DNA of 18,572 nucleotides from Bryobacterales bacterium (GTDB taxonomy: Bacteria > Acidobacteriota > Terriglobia > Bryobacterales > Bryobacteraceae), in assembly GCA_016789785.1 (NCBI GenBank), contig JAEUQE010000190.1, positions 1-18,572 on the forward strand, given 5' to 3'. Below the pieces are notes generated by a model that did not search any database, was not told where the DNA came from, and saw only the letters and a list, made by a program, of their open reading frames with translations. Positions within the stretch are counted from its first letter, which is position 1. Every line of letters begins with the position of its first letter. A program made the position numbers and the translations under genes. Below are positions 14,746 through 18,572 of this stretch, piece by piece.

Positions 14746-16409
14746 TCCGATTTCTTCTAGCAGTTTCCTCTCTTTGCTGGGCGCAACAGCCCGCCGTCAC
14801 ACAGAACGGCAACCTCCCTCCTCAGACGATCCAGCGCATCGAAGCGGTCTTCGCGAAATGGAACTCGCCGAAGTCCGGAGGGTGCGCCGTCAGCGTGCGA
14901 AAGGGCAACGGCACGCCCTGGCAGCGCGGTTTTGGAATGGCGAACCTGGAACACGATATTCCGGTCACGCCCCAAAGTACGTTCTATCTTGGGTCGACCT
15001 CGAAACAGTTCACCGCCATGACGGTGCTGCTGCTGGCCGAGCGCGGCAAGCTCCGGCTCGAGGATCCGGTTCGCCGCTGGCTGCCCCAACTCCCGGAGTA
15101 TCTCCAACCTGTCACGATCCGCCACTTACTGGAACACACCAGCGGAATTCGGGACTATATCACGTTGTGGAATCTCACCAATCCGCAGGAAGATGCCGCG
15201 CTCAGCGAGCCTGCCGTGAGTGACATCCTTTTCCGGCAAAAGGAATTGAACTTTGCGCCCGGCACGGAGTTTCTCTACAGTAATTCCGGATACTTCCTTC
15301 TCAGCCAGATCGTGAGGCCTGCTGCGCTTCGTCACCTGGCAGACCTGGCGGATGAAACGGTGTTCCGGCCTTTGGGCATGGGGTCCACAAGGTTTTACGG
15401 GGACCGTTTCTCACTGCTGCCCAGGAGGGCCACCGGCTACTCCCCGATGGCGGGACAGAATGACATGATTCCAGGCACGGTTCGCATCAATTCGGGCACC
15501 CTCGACGTAACCGGAGATGGCGGCGTGTTCACCAGCCTGGAGGATTTCGAGAAATGGGACAGAGTACTGGCAAGCCCTCAAGCTCTCTTCGCGAATGCGG
15601 TAACTCAGATGATGACTCCAGTCAGCCTGCCCTCCGGCGACAAGGCGGAGTACGGAATGGGTTTGATGTTGCGAAACGTGAATGGCTATGACACCGTCAG
15701 CCACATGGGCGGCCTGCGCGGATATCGCAGTGACATCCTGCGCATCCCTTCGGAAAACACCACCATCATTTGTTTGTGCAACTCGAGCGATGCGGACGCG
15801 GGCGCACTGGCCCGCCTCATCATGGAGATGATTCTTCCTCCACGTAAGCCGGCGGAAATTCCGAAACTATCCGCCGCCGAACTGAAGCGGAAAGCAGGTG
15901 CGTTCCAGGACAGGCTGACCGGCGATCTGCTTCAGATCATGGTCCAGAACGACATGCTCATTGGCGACTTCAATGGCTTTCGTATGCCGCTCATAGCAGA
16001 GACGCCGATGCGATTCCGCGGTGCCGGCGGTCCACTGCGATTCGAGGTGGAGTTTCGCAAGAACGGCGATGCCGAGGTCCCACGGTTCCTTCGCAACGAA
16101 GCCGAATCGCATCGGGAGACCGCGTTCGAGCGGGTACAATTGATGGCTGCGCCTGCGGATCTGGCTCAGTATGAAGGCCGTTTCTACAGTGACGAGGCAC
16201 GCGCGACACTCGAAGTCCAACTGCGCGACGGCAATCTGGAACTCTCCCAGCAGGATCGCGCAATCGGCCGAATGCAGCCTACCACGGCGGACCGCTTTCA
16301 TCTCGGAGCACTCAACGTCGAGTATGTGCGAAACGCCGCGAAGTCGATTGAGGGGCTTCGCCTGAACACCGGCCGTGTCAGGCACCTGCTTTTTACGAAA
16401 GCAAAGTAG
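14742..16409 (+). CDS. Exported class C beta-lactamase-family serine hydrolase
   Basis: This 555-residue periplasmic serine hydrolase belongs to the AmpC/DD-peptidase/esterase superfamily. Motifs are in order: STSK with Ser85 and Lys88, YSN at 179-181, and HMGG at 321-324 in place of KTG. About 190 C-terminal residues form a lipocalin-like or beta-rich extension seen in non-lactamase members. The start is read as TTG 14742 (TTGA overlap with the methyltransferase stop) because the next residues, IRFLLAVSSLCWAQ, make a signal peptide. No in-frame ATG precedes it closely. The HxG motif and extra domain favour D-amino-peptidase or esterase activity over antibiotic resistance. It ends 6 nt before the convergent PQQ dehydrogenase stop, leaving no room for a separate terminator. 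Confidence 0.88.
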   Translation: MIRFLLAVSSLCWAQQPAVTQNGNLPPQTIQRIEAVFAKWNSPKSGGCAVSVRKGNGTPWQRGFGMANLEHDIPVTPQSTFYLGSTSKQFTAMTVLLLAERGKLRLEDPVRRWLPQLPEYLQPVTIRHLLEHTSGIRDYITLWNLTNPQEDAALSEPAVSDILFRQKELNFAPGTEFLYSNSGYFLLSQIVRPAALRHLADLADETVFRPLGMGSTRFYGDRFSLLPRRATGYSPMAGQNDMIPGTVRINSGTLDVTGDGGVFTSLEDFEKWDRVLASPQALFANAVTQMMTPVSLPSGDKAEYGMGLMLRNVNGYDTVSHMGGLRGYRSDILRIPSENTTIICLCNSSDADAGALARLIMEMILPPRKPAEIPKLSAAELKRKAGAFQDRLTGDLLQIMVQNDMLIGDFNGFRMPLIAETPMRFRGAGGPLRFEVEFRKNGDAEVPRFLRNEAESHRETAFERVQLMAAPADLAQYEGRFYSDEARATLEVQLRDGNLELSQQDRAIGRMQPTTADRFHLGALNVEYVRNAAKSIEGLRLNTGRVRHLLFTKAK

Positions 16410-16415
16410 CGCTTC

Positions 16416-18518
16416 TTAGGGGAGCGAGAACGCAACATACGATCCACCGCTGGCCGCACCGGACTTGCCGCCGCCGGCCGCGATCACGACATACTGCTTC
16501 CCATTCACCTCATACATCGCGGGCGTGGCATTCCCGGACGCGGGCAGAGTGGTCTCCCAAAGCAGTTTCCCATTCAACTTGTCGAAGACGCGGAACTTCT
16601 TGTCGAGGTTCGTCGCGCCGATAAAGAAAAGCCCGCCCGCCGTGACGATTCCGCCGCCGTAGTTCTCACTGCCGGTGTTGGTCATGCCTTTGGCCGCCAA
16701 TTCCGGAAACTCTCCGAAAGGCCGCCGCCAGACGAATTCGCCGCTGTTCAGATTGATGGCGGTCAGCATCCCCCACGGCGGCTGCACTGCTGGGTAACCA
16801 TCGGGATCGAGGAACTTGTTGTACCCGTCAATGGCGTACCTCAAGTCTGTCCTCGACGCGGCGGTATTCACGCGCGCGGCAACATCCTCGCCAGTGAGCA
16901 CGTACTTACTAATTGCCTCCAGGGCGGAGTCGCCGAGAGTTCCGAACCCCGGCATGCGCCCAACGCCTTTGGCGAGAATCTCCTTCACCTGCGCGAGGCT
17001 GTACTTATCCTTGAGACCCAGAAGCGCGGGGAAATTCGGCGGACTGCCCTTGAAGTCCTCCAGATGGCACGCGGCACATCGTTGGTTGTAGAGCCGGCGT
17101 CCGCTCACGGCGCCGCGCGAAGCGGTCGCGGGCACAAGCCGCAGGATCCACGGCATCTCGTTCGAGTTCACGTAGAAGAAGCCTGTTTCCGGGTCGAAAG
17201 CGGCTCCGCCCCATTCCGCACCGCCATCGAATCCCGGGAACACGATGGTACCTTCAAGGCTTGGCGGCTCGAATTGGTCGCCGCTCCGCACCTTTCGAAA
17301 ACGCTCCAGGACAATGCGGTGGGCTTCCGGCGTGCGCCTGGTCACCATGTCTTCGGTGAATCGCTGCCTTGAAAACGCGGGAGGTGCAAGCGGCAGAACC
17401 TGGGTTTTCGCAAGCAACTCTCCGTCCACTGGTGACGCAGGGACGTTGCGCGTCTCCAGCGGGAACAACGATTTTCCCGTCTCACGCTCGAACACAAACA
17501 CGTGACCAGACTTCGTAGTCTGCGCCACTGCGTCCACGCGCCGTCCGTCACGCTGAACCGTCACCAGCACGGGTGCGGAGGGAAAGTCGCGATCCCAAAC
17601 GTCGTGCTTCACGGCCTGGAAGTGCCACACCCGCTGGCCCGTCTCCGCATTGAGACAGAGCAGCGTGTTCGCGAACAGGTTGTCGCCATGGCGGTCGGCG
17701 CCATAGAAGTCGAAGGCGGCGGATCCCGTCGGCGCGAAAAGCAGGCCGCGCTTGCGGTCCACCACCATGCCGGCCCAATTGTTCGCACCGCCGGTGTGCT
17801 TCCACGTCTCGGCGGGCCATGTGTCGTGCCCGAACTCGCCGGGATGAGGAATCGTGCGAAAGGTCCAGCGGATCTTGCCTGTGCGCACATCGAACGCCCG
17901 GATATCGCCGGGTGCGGAAGGCAGTCCTTCACTCACCAACGTTGGCAGGATGAGCAGATCCTTGTAGACCACACCTGGCGTGGTGGAACTTACGGTCAGT
18001 GTCTCCGCGGGGCGGCCGAGCCCTTCGCGCAGGTCGACAATCCCCGCTTTGCCGAAGCCATCATCCAGGCGTCCGGTCGCGGCGTCAAGCGAATAGAGTT
18101 GGTTGCCCGCGCTGAAGAAGATCCGCGAGGATTTGCCGTCGGTCCAATGCGCGACACCCCGGTTGCGGCGCCCCCGGCGATTCTCGGGCAGGGGTGGGTC
18201 AAATGCCCACCTCTGTTTTCCATTGGCCGCGTCTAGCGCGATGAGGCGCAACTTGGGCGTGGATGCGTAGAGTACCCCACCCACGACAACCGGGTTGCAT
18301 TGGATCTCGGACCCCTGGAAAACATCGCCAGTATCGAATGTCCAGGCGACTTTCAGTTTCGAGACGTTGCCCCGATGAATCTGTTTGAGCGTGGAATAAT
18401 GCGCGTTTTCAGGGCCTCCGCCGAACATTTCCCAGCCACGGTAAGATGCGGCCGGAGCGGAACGCACCTGTGCGGGCGCGTAGGTTGCCAGCATGACAAG
18501 GAGTGCGAGAGGAAACAT
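16416..18518 (-). CDS. PQQ-dependent dehydrogenase with inserted cytochrome c domain
   Basis: This 700-residue exported quinoprotein of the PQQ alcohol/glucose dehydrogenase propeller family would oxidise an alcohol or sugar and pass electrons to its own haem. From ATG 18518 the protein starts with a signal peptide ([17 protein letters not shown]). Propeller repeats follow, with W-motif segments such as [13 protein letters not shown] and [12 protein letters not shown] cytochrome c domain at about 472-547 has CAACH (Cys481, Cys484, His485) and a likely axial Met522 in GRMPGF. The propeller then resumes and closes with [14 protein letters not shown]. An ATG at 18542 and one at 18530 are in frame, but the -10-like hexamer lies over the latter, and the signal peptide begins at 18518. 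The specific substrate and the electron acceptor are not evident. Confidence 0.92.
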   Translation of the reverse strand: MFPLALLVMLATYAPAQVRSAPAASYRGWEMFGGGPENAHYSTLKQIHRGNVSKLKVAWTFDTGDVFQGSEIQCNPVVVGGVLYASTPKLRLIALDAANGKQRWAFDPPLPENRRGRRNRGVAHWTDGKSSRIFFSAGNQLYSLDAATGRLDDGFGKAGIVDLREGLGRPAETLTVSSTTPGVVYKDLLILPTLVSEGLPSAPGDIRAFDVRTGKIRWTFRTIPHPGEFGHDTWPAETWKHTGGANNWAGMVVDRKRGLLFAPTGSAAFDFYGADRHGDNLFANTLLCLNAETGQRVWHFQAVKHDVWDRDFPSAPVLVTVQRDGRRVDAVAQTTKSGHVFVFERETGKSLFPLETRNVPASPVDGELLAKTQVLPLAPPAFSRQRFTEDMVTRRTPEAHRIVLERFRKVRSGDQFEPPSLEGTIVFPGFDGGAEWGGAAFDPETGFFYVNSNEMPWILRLVPATASRGAVSGRRLYNQRCAACHLEDFKGSPPNFPALLGLKDKYSLAQVKEILAKGVGRMPGFGTLGDSALEAISKYVLTGEDVAARVNTAASRTDLRYAIDGYNKFLDPDGYPAVQPPWGMLTAINLNSGEFVWRRPFGEFPELAAKGMTNTGSENYGGGIVTAGGLFFIGATNLDKKFRVFDKLNGKLLWETTLPASGNATPAMYEVNGKQYVVIAAGGGKSGAASGGSYVAFSLP

Positions 18519-18528
18519 GGAAACGCCC

Positions 18529-18534
18529 ATTGTA
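18529..18534 (-). promoter_or_regulatory. -10 hexamer for the PQQ dehydrogenase gene
   Basis: The minus strand reads TACAAT, directly preceded by TG and ending 10 nt before ATG 18518. Five of six bases match the consensus. No ribosome site is seen before the ATG. Confidence 0.45.
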
Positions 18535-18572
18535 CATGGCAACGCGATTGCAACGGATATAGGGAGGAGACT

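Overview
The window looks like a chromosomal piece of an Acidobacteriota genome, most likely the Bryobacterales/Solibacter group. This is an inference from gene style, not a database match. The signs are moderately high GC, large secreted proteins that stack bacterial-repeat, BACON and cysteine-containing SLH modules, PQQ beta-propeller dehydrogenases, and many exported hydrolases. There is no rRNA, tRNA, CRISPR array, transposase, integrase or phage gene.

Layout. (1) 86-2455, minus: a secreted SLH/BACON protein. (2) 2568-3875: four head-to-tail copies of a ~333-bp unit. Each copy holds a conserved stem-loop leader, a good ribosome site, a 23-codon reading frame and a GC hairpin after the stop. 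(3) 3901-8454, plus: a tight four-gene operon with a class A beta-lactamase-fold hydrolase, a DJ-1/PfpI protein, an ABC ATPase, and an ABC-2 permease fused in frame to a complete metal-dependent amidohydrolase. (4) 8687-9262 (minus) and 9390-10427 (plus): an OsmC-family protein divergent from a GlxA-like AraC regulator. (5) 10490-13711, plus: a PQQ sugar-dehydrogenase-like propeller joined to Ig, BACON and SLH modules. (6) 13735-16409, plus: a methyltransferase overlapping a class C-type serine hydrolase. (7) 16416-18518, minus: a PQQ dehydrogenase with an inserted cytochrome c domain, convergent with (6).

The strongest candidate for something undescribed is the tandem array. Among its four copies, nearly all changes inside the 23-codon frame are synonymous, including TAG/TAA stop swaps. 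The longer overlapping frame loses its start and shifts frame in copy 3. This suggests selection on a tiny cationic peptide, MRIRIS...NGIVLTIRFG, possibly under control of the folded leader. Second is the single-polypeptide ABC exporter/amidohydrolase. Third, six of seven transcription-unit-leading genes have a -10-like hexamer 6-10 nt before the start codon and no usable Shine-Dalgarno, which points to leaderless transcripts.

Functionally, most products are predicted to act in the envelope or periplasm: surface-anchored adhesive or enzymatic proteins, quinoprotein oxidation and penicillin-binding-fold hydrolases. The OsmC/GlxA pair may be a small stress module. No pqq biosynthesis genes are present, so PQQ must come from elsewhere in the genome or from outside the cell.
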